Below are positions 1-8,985 of a stretch of 64,000 nt of DNA, in pieces; position 1 is the stretch's first letter; each line of letters starts with the position of its first letter. A model generated the notes under the pieces. The model did not search any database and was not told the DNA's origin. It saw only the letters and a list, made by a program, of their open reading frames with translations. Position numbers and translations under genes: made by a program. The DNA lies in assembly GCA_018056245.1 (NCBI GenBank), contig JAGPFZ010000005.1, positions 1 through 64,000 of the forward strand. The letters run 5' to 3'. The DNA is from Bacteroidales bacterium. GTDB lineage: Bacteria; Bacteroidota; Bacteroidia; Bacteroidales; VadinHA17.

Positions 1-1
1 A

Positions 2-742
2 TTTATTTCTAAACGTGGTGATTATACAACCTACAACGACGATTATGATAATAAAAACATTGCACCAGATTCATTACCTCCCGCCTCGCTTTCTTTCCTT
101 CCCGTTATAGTGCCCCTGCTGCTCATCACTGTTAAATCAATTGCGGAGATGATTAAAAGTGTAAATGATACACTTATTATAAGAATATTATCTGTTGCAG
201 GCGATCCTGTGGTCGCTCTGTTTATTGGCATGCTTCTGGCCATCCTGCTGATAAAGAGAAAGGACATGGGTTCATTGAACAAAATTTTCGGTGAAGCTAT
301 CGAGAAGGCAGGTCCAATACTTATAGTCACGGCTGCGGGCGGTACCTTCGGAATGGTGATAAAGGCAACCGGCACTGGTGAAGCAGCAGGTAAACTACTT
401 GCCGGCACCGGACTTGGGCTTATAGTTCCCTTTCTGCTGGCCGCCATACTCAAGACAGCGCAGGGTTCATCAACTGTGGCAATAATTACTGCGGCATCTT
501 TTGTATCGCCTATGCTCACCCCGCTTGGTCTTGACTCCGAAACAGGCCGCCTCTTTACGATGCTGGCGATGGGAGCCGGTTCGATGATTTTTTCACATGC
601 CAACGACTCCTATTTCTGGGTGGTGACGAACTTCTCAGGGCTCGATGCGTCAACAAGTCTTAAAGTCTTTTCGTCCTCAACAGCAGTGATGGGAGTTGTT
701 GTTTTTATTACTGTCTGGATTTCATCTTTTTTTCTGATTTGA
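2..742 (+). CDS. GntP-family permease, 5'-truncated by the window edge
   Basis: This is the C-terminal 246 residues of an inner-membrane GntP (gluconate:H+ symporter) family permease; the reading frame is open back to base 2, so the true start lies outside the window. The family hallmarks are visible: a conserved GGTFGMVIKATGTG stretch, AQGSSTVAIITAASF and the SHANDSYFW motif near the end, all with counterparts in the second GntP permease at 2472-3830. Family members import sugar acids such as gluconate or glycerate with protons. The glycerate kinase starts only 26 bases downstream on the same strand, so the likely substrate here is glycerate or a related hydroxy acid; that assignment is inferred from context. 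The GTG at 110 is an internal codon and not the start. Confidence 0.93.
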   Translation, partial: FISKRGDYTTYNDDYDNKNIAPDSLPPASLSFLPVIVPLLLITVKSIAEMIKSVNDTLIIRILSVAGDPVVALFIGMLLAILLIKRKDMGSLNKIFGEAIEKAGPILIVTAAGGTFGMVIKATGTGEAAGKLLAGTGLGLIVPFLLAAILKTAQGSSTVAIITAASFVSPMLTPLGLDSETGRLFTMLAMGAGSMIFSHANDSYFWVVTNFSGLDASTSLKVFSSSTAVMGVVVFITVWISSFFLI

Positions 743-768
743 TTGAAGATATCACAGTTTAAAACCGG

Positions 769-2097
769 ATGCAGATTAAAGAAACCGATTACAGAAGACT
801 TGCTCAGGAAATTTTCCGGGAAGGAGTGAAAAGCGTTATGCCTGATATGTTGATAAGAAATCATCTGAAGCTCTCTAAAAATGGGCTTGAGGTTAATGGT
901 CATTTTATCGAAACAAGTTCATTAAGGAAAATATATGTTATAGGAGCCGGAAAGGCTTCTGGTGCTATGGCACAGGCTGTCGAGGAGATTCTTGATAGTA
1001 TGATTTCTGACGGGCATGTGATTGTGAAATATGGCCATAGCCGTCCTTTAAAGAAAATAACAATAACTGAAGCAAGCCATCCTCTGCCCGACAGAAATGG
1101 ATTTGAAGGCACCCTAAAGATAATTGAAATAGCTGAAAAGGCAGGTGACGGAGACCTGGTGCTGTGTCTGATTTCGGGAGGAGGCTCAGCCCTGCTCGCC
1201 GACTGCCCTGAAGGGGCAACTGAAAAAGATATTGTTGCTATGAATGAACTTCTGATAAAGAGCGGGGCAGATATAATTGAAATGAATGCTGTAAGGAAGC
1301 ATCTGTCGAAGATAAAAGGAGGTCGGCTGGCAGAACTGGCTTCCCCGGCTACTCTTGTAAACCTTATGATTTCGGATGTACCTGGAGATTCTCCTTCTGT
1401 CATTGCCTCGGGCCCGACCTGCCCTGATGAATCTACATTCAGGGATGCTATGGATGTAATCGAAAAATACAATCTCAAAGAAAAATTTCCCCGCAGCCTG
1501 ATAAAAATACTTGAGGAAGGAATAGAGGGCAAAATACCCGAGACACCTAAACCGGGTGATAAGGTATTCGAAAAGACTTTGAATATAATAGCAGGGAACA
1601 ACATTACAGCCCTTGAAGCGGCGGCAGCAAAAGCTTATAGGTTTGGATTCAACTGTATTATTGACCCAGGCAGTATAAACATGGATGTTTCTGAAGCCGC
1701 AAAGCATATTGTCGATACTGTCATGAAATACATGAGCAATGCTAGCTTCACAAAGCCGGCGGCTGTTCTTTTCGGCGGAGAATCAACTGTTAAAGTTAAT
1801 GGGAGCGGACTGGGAGGCAGGAACCAGCATCTGGCTTTGTTGTGCGCAAAAATGATAAGAAACCTCGAAGGAGTTACAATACTTTGTGCAGGCACCGACG
1901 GCACGGACGGCCCGACCGATGCAACAGGGGCTGTAGTTGACTACGGTACATGGGGAAGGGCAATCATGAATGGAATTGACCCGGAATACTATCTGCATAA
2001 TTTCGATTCGTATAATTTCTTCAGGCTTGCAGGAGGACATATAATAACAGGTCCAACATACACTAATGTGATGGATATTGCAATTGCATTGTTCTGA
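769..2097 (+). CDS. Glycerate 2-kinase (type-2, DUF4147/MOFRL)
   Basis: This 442-residue protein belongs to the type-2 glycerate kinase family (GckA/TtuD-like), which phosphorylates D-glycerate to 2-phosphoglycerate in the cytoplasm. The N-terminal DUF4147 part carries VIGAGKASGAMAQAVEE, LISGGGSALLADCPEG, NAVRKHLSKIKGGRLA and SDVPGDSPSVIASGPTCPD. The C-terminal MOFRL part carries FGGESTVKVNGSGLGGRNQH and AGTDGTDGPTDATGAVVD. Length is normal for the family. It sits between two GntP permeases in what looks like one transcription unit, which fits uptake followed by phosphorylation into lower glycolysis. Confidence 0.95.
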   Translation: MQIKETDYRRLAQEIFREGVKSVMPDMLIRNHLKLSKNGLEVNGHFIETSSLRKIYVIGAGKASGAMAQAVEEILDSMISDGHVIVKYGHSRPLKKITITEASHPLPDRNGFEGTLKIIEIAEKAGDGDLVLCLISGGGSALLADCPEGATEKDIVAMNELLIKSGADIIEMNAVRKHLSKIKGGRLAELASPATLVNLMISDVPGDSPSVIASGPTCPDESTFRDAMDVIEKYNLKEKFPRSLIKILEEGIEGKIPETPKPGDKVFEKTLNIIAGNNITALEAAAAKAYRFGFNCIIDPGSINMDVSEAAKHIVDTVMKYMSNASFTKPAAVLFGGESTVKVNGSGLGGRNQHLALLCAKMIRNLEGVTILCAGTDGTDGPTDATGAVVDYGTWGRAIMNGIDPEYYLHNFDSYNFFRLAGGHIITGPTYTNVMDIAIALF

Positions 2098-2130
2098 AAA
2101 ATAATTACCTTTCGGTTCAAAACTTCAGCT

Positions 2131-2472
2131 ATGGAAAATGATAACCTTACAACTTCAGCTGGTCAGGAGCAGAAAATTCCGCCTCTTTCGCCCGATGAAA
2201 AAAGGAGAAAACGACTTAGAAGTTCTGTGAACTTTACCGCAATAATGAGTTTCGTCTCTGTTCTGGCTCTTGTACTTTTATATCTGGCACTTTCGGGCCT
2301 TGAAAAAGGACAGGAAGATCTGAGACTCGAATGGTTTATTGTCGGATTGAGTTATGTGATTTTTACCGTTTATATCATATCGGTGATTGTTACTCTATCA
2401 CTTGTGGTTTCGATGCCGGGGTTTTTCAGAAAGAAAAAGAAAGAGAAAGCAGATTCTAACCGGGAGAATTAA
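2131..2472 (+). CDS. Small two-helix membrane protein of the glycerate locus
   Basis: I do not recognise a named family for this 113-residue protein. Residues 1-30 are polar and charged, two hydrophobic segments follow (about 36-58 and 70-97), and the C-terminus is strongly basic (RKKKKEKAD). This predicts an inner-membrane protein with two helices and cytoplasmic tails. It starts 33 bases after the glycerate kinase, and its TAA stop overlaps the next ATG by one base, so it should be translationally coupled to the downstream GntP permease. A helper or assembly role for the transporter is possible but only suggested by position. Confidence 0.75.
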   Translation: MENDNLTTSAGQEQKIPPLSPDEKRRKRLRSSVNFTAIMSFVSVLALVLLYLALSGLEKGQEDLRLEWFIVGLSYVIFTVYIISVIVTLSLVVSMPGFFRKKKKEKADSNREN

Positions 2473-3830
2473 TGTCACCTTTATATATTTTGTTTTTAGT
2501 TCTTGCAGGGGTTGCAATGCTCCTGCTTATGGTGCTCAAGTTCAGACTTAACGCATTTGTAGCTCTTCTCATTACTTCGATTCTCGTTGGAATTATGGCA
2601 GGAATGCCGTTAACATCTATTACCAGCAGCATTCAGGAGGGAATGGGCAGCACACTCGGCTTTATTGCAACTGTAGTCGGACTGGGTGCAATATTCGGGC
2701 AGATGCTCGAAACTTCAGGCGGCGCTAAAGCTCTTTCAGCGTATCTTCTGAAGAAATTCGGCACGAAACGCGCTTCATGGGCTCTTATGCTCACCGGTTT
2801 TATTGTGGGCATCCCTATTTTTCTGGATATCGGATTTATTATACTCGTACCAATAGTTTATTCACTAACAAGGTCAACAGGTAAATCAATCCTCTATTAT
2901 GCAATTCCTCTTCTGGCCGGACTGGCCGTTACTCATACAATGGTTCCTCCCACGCCGGGGCCTACGGCCGTAGCTCAGATTCTTGAAGTTGACCTCGGAT
3001 GGGTCGTTCTTTTTGGACTGGTGGCAGGCCTTCCCACAGCAATAATTGCCGGCCCAATTTTCGGACAGTTCATTGCAAAAAAAATTCATGTAAATGTGCC
3101 TGAAATTCTTATCGAAGAAGATGCAACAAAGAAAGCAGATGAAAAAAATCTGCCTTCATTCGGTTTAGTGTCTTTTCTTATTGCTCTGCCACTTATACTT
3201 ATCATTGCTTCTACTTTTCTTAATCTCGGGATCGAAAAGAAGATAATTGGAAAGTCATTATTTACCGACTTAATAGTTTTCCTCGGGCACCCATTTACGG
3301 CACTTATTATTGCAACTCTCCTTTCCATTCTTACATGCCTGAGGAGGAATTTTACAGCAAGTGAACTATTGAACCTGAGCACGAAAGCTCTTGGGCCGGC
3401 AGGAATAATAATACTTGTGACAGGTGCTGGAGGCGTTCTCAAACAGATACTTATCGACAGCGGAATAGGAAAGATTCTGGCAGAATCGGTCGCAGGAAGT
3501 TCCGTTCCCCTGCTTGTTCTTGCATGGGTAATAGCGGCTCTTGTAAGAATAGCCCAGGGGTCTGCAACAGTGGCTATGATAACCTCGGCAAGTATTATTT
3601 CGCCTATGGTTAAAACATTCGCTATGAGCCAGCCTCAAACGGCACTGGTAGTTGTGTCTATTGCCGCCGGAGCAACAATTATGTCGCACGTCAACGACAG
3701 CGGATTCTGGATAGTAAGCAGATATCTCGGAATGGATGAAAAGCAAACACTGAAGTCATGGACGGTAATGGAAACTATAGTTGCAGTTGCTGGTCTGGCA
3801 TTTACTATGATTATCAGTTTATTTTTGTAA
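2472..3830 (+). CDS. GntP-family permease
   Basis: This 452-residue polytopic inner-membrane protein has the length and pattern of complete GntP-family symporters. The N-terminus begins with a hydrophobic helix followed by KFRLNAFVALLITSILVGI; the middle contains HTMVPPTPGPTAVA; the C-terminal half contains GAGGVLKQILIDSGIG, AQGSATVAMITSASIISPM and MSHVNDSGFWIVSRY. It is a paralogue of the truncated permease at the window start, matching its motifs at corresponding places, so the locus encodes two such carriers around one kinase. The exact substrate cannot be read from sequence; glycerate or gluconate is inferred from the kinase. Confidence 0.94.
   Translation: MSPLYILFLVLAGVAMLLLMVLKFRLNAFVALLITSILVGIMAGMPLTSITSSIQEGMGSTLGFIATVVGLGAIFGQMLETSGGAKALSAYLLKKFGTKRASWALMLTGFIVGIPIFLDIGFIILVPIVYSLTRSTGKSILYYAIPLLAGLAVTHTMVPPTPGPTAVAQILEVDLGWVVLFGLVAGLPTAIIAGPIFGQFIAKKIHVNVPEILIEEDATKKADEKNLPSFGLVSFLIALPLILIIASTFLNLGIEKKIIGKSLFTDLIVFLGHPFTALIIATLLSILTCLRRNFTASELLNLSTKALGPAGIIILVTGAGGVLKQILIDSGIGKILAESVAGSSVPLLVLAWVIAALVRIAQGSATVAMITSASIISPMVKTFAMSQPQTALVVVSIAAGATIMSHVNDSGFWIVSRYLGMDEKQTLKSWTVMETIVAVAGLAFTMIISLFL
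3820..3827 (+). promoter_or_regulatory. Candidate -7 element (TATTTTTG) for the SpoIIE-propeller gene
   Basis: TATTTTTG matches the Bacteroidota -7 consensus TAnnTTTG. It lies over the last codons of the upstream permease, 25 bases before the GTG start at 3853. No clear -33 TTTG is visible at the usual spacing. Confidence 0.35.
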
Positions 3831-3852
3831 ATTATAACTATTTATAGTTGTA

Positions 3853-6800
3853 GTGACTTCTTTAAATAAGATAAAAGCATTATTATTACATAAATATGAA
3901 CTTTGTGTTTTATTGCTCTTTTTGCTTTTTCCGGAAATAAAGGCACAAACCGGTTCTCCTCTTCTTTCTAATTACAGAGAAAGCATTGACATTGATAATC
4001 AGAACATAGCAATATGCCACGATGAGAATAATGTAATGATGTTTGCCAACAGAAGAGGAATTCTCACTTTCGACGGTCAGAACTGGAGTTTAATAAGGAT
4101 CCCTGTAATTCCTTATGCAATGAAATTTGACGCTGCGACAAACACCGTGTTTATTGCAGGTGAGGATAGTTATGGATATATAAAGAAAGATGAAAAAGGC
4201 TTTTATAATTATCATAAGCTTTCATCCGACTCCCTCGATTATGGCCTTCTTACAGGTATATGTTTAACGGATACTTCTGTTTATTTCTTTGGAGATGAAT
4301 GTATAACTCGTTATAACATTATCGGGGGGAAGAATGAGCTTTATCTGAAAGCAAAAAATGAGCAACCTTTTACAGGAATGTTTGTAACGCCACGTAATGT
4401 TTTTATTAATGTTTTTTCAAAAGGATTATACAGACTCGACAGCGACACACTATTTCCTATAGTGACCGGTTATCTTCTGGAAAACATAACGGTTCTCTTT
4501 TCTCTTCCTTATGACGACAAGAATGTTCTTCTCGGGCTCGACGATGGAAGACTCGAATTGTTCGACGGCATAAAATTTTATAATTACCCGGTTAAAGATG
4601 ACGGTTATCTCAAACAGAACTTACTTTCTGACGGAATACTTTTTTCCGATTCTCTTTATGCCTTTTCCACACTCGATGGAGGGGTGATGGTAATCGAAAA
4701 AAGGAACGGCCGGATAAAACATACAATAAATTACTCGGGAGGTCTTCCCGACGATGAAATATTTGCAATAGGGAAGGACAACAGCGGCGGGTTATGGATT
4801 TCTCACCAGTATGGGCTTACGAGAGCAGACCTTAGGTTACCTGTTAGAAATTTGACAATTTATCCGGGGTTGAAAGGCAATCTTACCTGTGCATTAATTT
4901 ACAATAATGAGTTTTTTACAGCGACCAGCGAAGGAGTATTTTACCTGACAGAGGAAAAAAAGTATGTAACTGTTGAAGTAATGGAGAGAGAAGAACCCCG
5001 ATCTATTCAGCCAGGTATCACTGCAACTCCTGCAGGACAGACTGGTGGGGCACAACAGGAAATGCGTAGAGAAAAAAGAAGCCTGTTATCGAGAATCTTT
5101 GGCAAAAAAAGAGAGAGTGAGCCTAACGAAAAGCGTGAGACATTGAACGACACAATAAGTGCCGCAACAAGAGAAAGCCGGGAACTTTATCAACAACAGA
5201 ATCAGATTAAACCGGGATATGTAAGAAAAACTATTTCCCGCCTTGAGTCGGTTGACTACAGCTTCAATAAAGTTAAAGGGCTAGACGAAAAATGCCGTCA
5301 GCTTGTTACAACGCCAAACGGTATTCTTGCTTCTACTAATAAAGGTCTGGCTTTGATATCGGCTCATTCGGCAAACATAATTGAAGAGAACCGCTATGTT
5401 TATAGCATCACACCGGGATATAACGCTAAAGAATATTGGGTTGCTGCCCTCGACGGCTATTTTTCAGCTTCTTATTCAGACGGAAGATGGATTATCCGAA
5501 ACCCTGACCGAGGATTCAGAAATCAGGTTTATTCCGTTGCTTCAATGAATGCTGATACCCTCTGGATGGGCCTCGATAATGCCGTTTGCAGAGCTGTTAT
5601 CACAAATATACCAAAATATAAATATTTCAAGCTAAATGATGATTTTCCCCAGCGCTATTATGTTGATTATGTAAACGATACACTTTTTGTTTTTTCCGAA
5701 GCCGGAATAAAATATTACAGGAAGGAAGATGAATCCTTTCAAATATATAGTGATTTTACCGGAACAATCGGAGGCAAATTTAATTTTATTCTTTCACAAC
5801 CCGGCTATCCATGGGTAAATAACGGAGATGAATGGATTTGCCTGAACAGAGATATAAATATCTCTAAGGCCGACAGGTTGCTTTTGAAAGTATTCGATGA
5901 TATTATATCCATCTTTACCGATGCTTCATCACTTCTTGCAATAACCGGAGATAACAAGATTTACCGCATACAACGAGATGTCCTGAAAACATTTTCTCCC
6001 GATTTCAACCTTTTTATCAAAAGTATCTCAAATGAAAATGGCTATTATTTCAACCTTTCTGATATTGTTCTGGGAAGCCATGATAATAATATTTATTTCG
6101 AACTTGCTTCTCCTTCCTATATAAAAGAGAAATCAGTTCAGTTTCAGTATATTGTTGACAGGGTAATGGATGACTGGTCGAAATGGACAACCGCCTCGAC
6201 AATTAACCTTATGCTTCAACCCGGGAAATACACTCTTAAAGTTAGAGCGAAGGACCTCTGGGGAAATATCAGTGAACCGATAACGATAAACTTTACTATA
6301 AAGGCACCTTTCACCCGGACGGTGTTTTTCTATTTGCTTCTTTCGGCAGCAGGGATTGCATTGATTGCAGGGATCATTAAATTAAGGGAAAGGAGGCTCC
6401 GGGAGGATAAGCGTATCCTTGAAGAAAAGGTAAGGGAAAGAACTGCGGAGATCGAGGCACAGAAAGAAGAAATCACCTCGAGCATCGAATATGCAGGAAG
6501 AATACAGAAAGCTATGCTTCCGGCAGTGGAAAACTTCGGGACGTATTTCAGAGAGTATTTTCTTATTTTCAAACCCCGTAGTATTGTAAGCGGCGATTTT
6601 TACTGGATAGGAGAAGATGAAAACAATATTTATTTTACGGTGGCCGACTGTACTGGACATGGAGTACCCGGCGCCTTTATGAGCACTCTGGGTATATCCG
6701 CGCTTAATGAAATAATTGCCAATTATACAGGCCTGCATGCTAATGAGATTTTACATATCCTGCGGGAGAAAATAATTGTTTCACTTCACCAGACAGGTAA

Positions 6801-7221
6801 AGAAGGCGAAGCAGCCGATGGTATGGATATCGCTTTTTGTATCCTTTCGAAAGACAGAAAGACATTGCAATATTCCGGTGCTTTTAACTCCATTTTTATA
6901 GCTTCAAATGGGGCAATTACAGAATACAGAGCCGACAGAATGCCCATTGGAATTCAAGTCGGCAAAGAGAACAATTTTACCAATTATGTTATTAAAGTAA
7001 ATCGGGGAGATATTGTTTATCTTTTTTCCGATGGGATAACCGATCAGTTTGGAGGTCCCGAAGGTAAAAAATTTAAAAAGAAAAACTTACGCCTGCTTCT
7101 TTCAGGCATCAGTAATCTGCCTCTGCAGGAACAAAAAATTATTGTAGAGGATGAATTCCTTAAGTGGAAAGGAAGTATCGAGCAGGTTGATGATATTACG
7201 ATTCTTGGAGTAAAAATATAA
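3853..7221 (+). CDS. Periplasmic propeller / Y_Y_Y / SpoIIE-type serine phosphatase
   Basis: This 1122-residue membrane signalling protein starts with GTG and a signal sequence (about 1-31). Next comes a long two-component-regulator-type beta-propeller region (about 35-740), a Y_Y_Y-like beta-sandwich ending near 815 (LQPGKYTLKVRAKDLWGN), one membrane helix (about 822-843), a charged coiled coil (about 845-880) and a C-terminal SpoIIE/PP2C phosphatase (about 885-1122). Metal-binding aspartates are visible in ADCTGHGVPGAFMS (D932) and LFSDGITDQ (D1060). The architecture resembles an HTCS sensor in which the kinase is replaced by a phosphatase, so it probably converts a periplasmic signal into dephosphorylation of a cytoplasmic target. 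A charged, Gln-rich segment (about 373-460) interrupts the propeller and looks disordered. Confidence 0.9.
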   Translation: MTSLNKIKALLLHKYELCVLLLFLLFPEIKAQTGSPLLSNYRESIDIDNQNIAICHDENNVMMFANRRGILTFDGQNWSLIRIPVIPYAMKFDAATNTVFIAGEDSYGYIKKDEKGFYNYHKLSSDSLDYGLLTGICLTDTSVYFFGDECITRYNIIGGKNELYLKAKNEQPFTGMFVTPRNVFINVFSKGLYRLDSDTLFPIVTGYLLENITVLFSLPYDDKNVLLGLDDGRLELFDGIKFYNYPVKDDGYLKQNLLSDGILFSDSLYAFSTLDGGVMVIEKRNGRIKHTINYSGGLPDDEIFAIGKDNSGGLWISHQYGLTRADLRLPVRNLTIYPGLKGNLTCALIYNNEFFTATSEGVFYLTEEKKYVTVEVMEREEPRSIQPGITATPAGQTGGAQQEMRREKRSLLSRIFGKKRESEPNEKRETLNDTISAATRESRELYQQQNQIKPGYVRKTISRLESVDYSFNKVKGLDEKCRQLVTTPNGILASTNKGLALISAHSANIIEENRYVYSITPGYNAKEYWVAALDGYFSASYSDGRWIIRNPDRGFRNQVYSVASMNADTLWMGLDNAVCRAVITNIPKYKYFKLNDDFPQRYYVDYVNDTLFVFSEAGIKYYRKEDESFQIYSDFTGTIGGKFNFILSQPGYPWVNNGDEWICLNRDINISKADRLLLKVFDDIISIFTDASSLLAITGDNKIYRIQRDVLKTFSPDFNLFIKSISNENGYYFNLSDIVLGSHDNNIYFELASPSYIKEKSVQFQYIVDRVMDDWSKWTTASTINLMLQPGKYTLKVRAKDLWGNISEPITINFTIKAPFTRTVFFYLLLSAAGIALIAGIIKLRERRLREDKRILEEKVRERTAEIEAQKEEITSSIEYAGRIQKAMLPAVENFGTYFREYFLIFKPRSIVSGDFYWIGEDENNIYFTVADCTGHGVPGAFMSTLGISALNEIIANYTGLHANEILHILREKIIVSLHQTGKEGEAADGMDIAFCILSKDRKTLQYSGAFNSIFIASNGAITEYRADRMPIGIQVGKENNFTNYVIKVNRGDIVYLFSDGITDQFGGPEGKKFKKKNLRLLLSGISNLPLQEQKIIVEDEFLKWKGSIEQVDDITILGVKI

Positions 7222-7282
7222 TATACATATTTTTAGTAATATTATTATTGGTTTCTATATTTTTATCGCATAAAAATTTATT

Positions 7283-8683
7283 ATGAACATAAAATTTCTT
7301 GGGGCTGCCAGGGAAGTGACGGGCAGTAAGATTCTAATTAATACCCGACATGGTAAAAAAATTCTCATTGATTGTGGTATGTTTCAGGGCAAAGGGCTCG
7401 AAACCGATGCAATGAATCGTGATCTTGGTTTTATACCTGTCGAAATTGATCATGTTATACTTACACATGCGCATATAGACCATTCGGGACTTGTTCCCTA
7501 TATTTACCGGTTGGGTTTCGACGGTTCGGTCATCTGTACTAATGCAACACGCGATCTGTGCTCTATAATGCTTGCCGATTCGGGTTTTATACAGGAGCAT
7601 GATACTCACACATTTAATAAGAAAAGAGCCGCAAAGGGACTACCACTTGTAAGGCCTATCTATACACGTGAGGATGCAGTTGCATGCATGAACCGATTTA
7701 TTGGTGTCCCGCATAACCTGAAATTCAAGATAGACGATAAGATAAAGGTGAAATTTACGCATACCGGCCACATGCTTGGAAGCAGTGTTGCGAGCCTGCA
7801 AATAATGGAGGACGGAGAGATTAAAAGGATTGCTTTTACCGGCGATATTGGCAGACCGGTTAACAGGATTCTTGCTCCTCCGCGGCCTTTTCCGCAGACA
7901 GACTGGCTCATAACCGAATCAACTTATGGGAACAGGCTCCATCCTCCTCATGAAGATGCCGAAAAAGAACTTCTCGACGTGTTGATCGAGACATGCGTAA
8001 ATAAGGGAGGGAAACTTATTATCCCGGCATTCAGCGTGGGCCGTACTCAGGAAATAGTCTATACTATACATAATTTTTACACAAACGGACTTCTTCCAAA
8101 TATCGAAGTGTTCGTTGACAGCCCTCTTGCTGTTAATGCAACCGAAATCTTCAGGATACATCCGGAATGTCTGAACTCCGATATCCTGAAATCGGTCGAA
8201 AGCGAACCCGACCCCTTCGGCTTTAATAGACTTTTCTATATTACGAAGGAAGAAGATTCAAAAAAACTTAACGATTATAAAAAGCCCTGTATAATTATTT
8301 CAGCATCAGGCATGATGGAAGCAGGCCGCGTAAAACACCATCTGGCAAACAGCATCTCTGACAAAAAAAATACCATTCTGGCTGTAGGATACTGTGCTCC
8401 GCAGACACTCGGTGCAAGAATTCTGGCGGGAGCAGAAGAAGTCTCGATACACGGCACGGTTTACCCGGTGAAAGCCGATATAAGGAAAATTGAATCGTTC
8501 AGCGGCCACGGCGATTACAATGAATTGCTGTCGTTCCTCAAGTGCCAGGATTCCGAATCAATAAAAAAGGTATTTTTAGTGCATGGCGAATATGAAGCAC
8601 AGAAATTTTATTCCGAGAAACTTATTGAGGCAGGATTCAGAAATATTGAAATTCCTTCAAAAGGTCAGGAGTTTGAGATTTGA
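7283..8683 (+). CDS. MBL-fold / beta-CASP hydrolase with RNA-specificity domain
   Basis: This 466-residue cytoplasmic protein is a metallo-beta-lactamase-fold nuclease-like enzyme. The zinc motif HAHIDH occupies residues 62-67, with a downstream TGDIGR aspartate. The beta-CASP insert includes SASGMMEAGRVKHHL, and the C-terminal RNA-metabolising part has SFSGHGDYNELLSFL and VHGEYEAQ. Related proteins (YSH1/CPSF73-like) cleave RNA, but bacterial members of this subgroup are mostly uncharacterised. It stands alone between the SpoIIE-type gene and a gene-poor stretch. Confidence 0.9.
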   Translation: MNIKFLGAAREVTGSKILINTRHGKKILIDCGMFQGKGLETDAMNRDLGFIPVEIDHVILTHAHIDHSGLVPYIYRLGFDGSVICTNATRDLCSIMLADSGFIQEHDTHTFNKKRAAKGLPLVRPIYTREDAVACMNRFIGVPHNLKFKIDDKIKVKFTHTGHMLGSSVASLQIMEDGEIKRIAFTGDIGRPVNRILAPPRPFPQTDWLITESTYGNRLHPPHEDAEKELLDVLIETCVNKGGKLIIPAFSVGRTQEIVYTIHNFYTNGLLPNIEVFVDSPLAVNATEIFRIHPECLNSDILKSVESEPDPFGFNRLFYITKEEDSKKLNDYKKPCIIISASGMMEAGRVKHHLANSISDKKNTILAVGYCAPQTLGARILAGAEEVSIHGTVYPVKADIRKIESFSGHGDYNELLSFLKCQDSESIKKVFLVHGEYEAQKFYSEKLIEAGFRNIEIPSKGQEFEI

Positions 8684-8962
8684 TAATCTCAGTTTCGATT
8701 AATAAATACAATGCTCGTTGCATTAAAGATATTGGCTCAACAATTCATAACTCTAAGATTACATAAAATAAATGTTAAAAAACCATAAATTCAAATAAAT
8801 ATGAAATACAAAGGCATTTTGATTTGTCATAACAATATAGGTTTTTTTCAGGGATCGTTCTCTGCTGTGGTGTTTGGTTTGTTCATAAAACGGCCATATA
8901 TAAATTATGAATTAAAGGACAGCAGGCACCTGAAAGACAGCAGGGAATAGTACGACGGGCAG
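8684..8962. other. Gene-poor stretch between MBL hydrolase and metallophosphoesterase
   Basis: No large gene fits here. The stretch is AT-rich and contains one possible 49-codon ORF (8801-8950), which is followed after three bases by a strong plus-strand hairpin. I see no clear promoter element in 8684-8800. Confidence 0.6.
8801..8950 (+). CDS. Possible small protein, 49 residues
   Basis: An ATG-initiated frame of 49 codons ends at TAG 8948-8950. The product would begin MKYKGILICHNN, have a short hydrophobic patch (FFQGSFSAVVFGLFI) and end in a repeated KDSR unit, caused by two copies of GACAGCAGG 18 bases apart (8918-8926 and 8936-8944). The stop codon lies just before a nine-base-pair hairpin with a T-rich tail, as expected for a small independent transcript. 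No family is recognised, and the ORF could also be chance. Confidence 0.3.
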   Translation: MKYKGILICHNNIGFFQGSFSAVVFGLFIKRPYINYELKDSRHLKDSRE

Positions 8963-8985
8963 TTATTGGCTGCCCGTCATTTTTA
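8954..8985 (+). terminator. Rho-independent terminator
   Basis: GACGGGCAG (8954-8962) and CTGCCCGTC (8970-8978) form a perfect nine-base-pair GC-rich stem with a seven-base loop, followed by ATTTTTATTAT on the plus strand. The stem overlaps the last codons of the minus-strand metallophosphoesterase. The T-rich tail is on the plus-strand side, so it should mainly stop plus-strand transcription. Confidence 0.7.

Noticed and set aside
43..603. Long minus-strand frame of 186 codons opposite the GntP permease
   Set aside because: It is antisense to a clear GntP protein; the Ser/Ile/Pro-rich product matches nothing and reflects the codon pattern of the real gene.
900..1604. Minus-strand frame of 234 codons opposite the glycerate kinase
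   Set aside because: The plus strand has all glycerate kinase motifs; the antisense product is low-complexity Ser/Phe/Pro-rich and unsupported.
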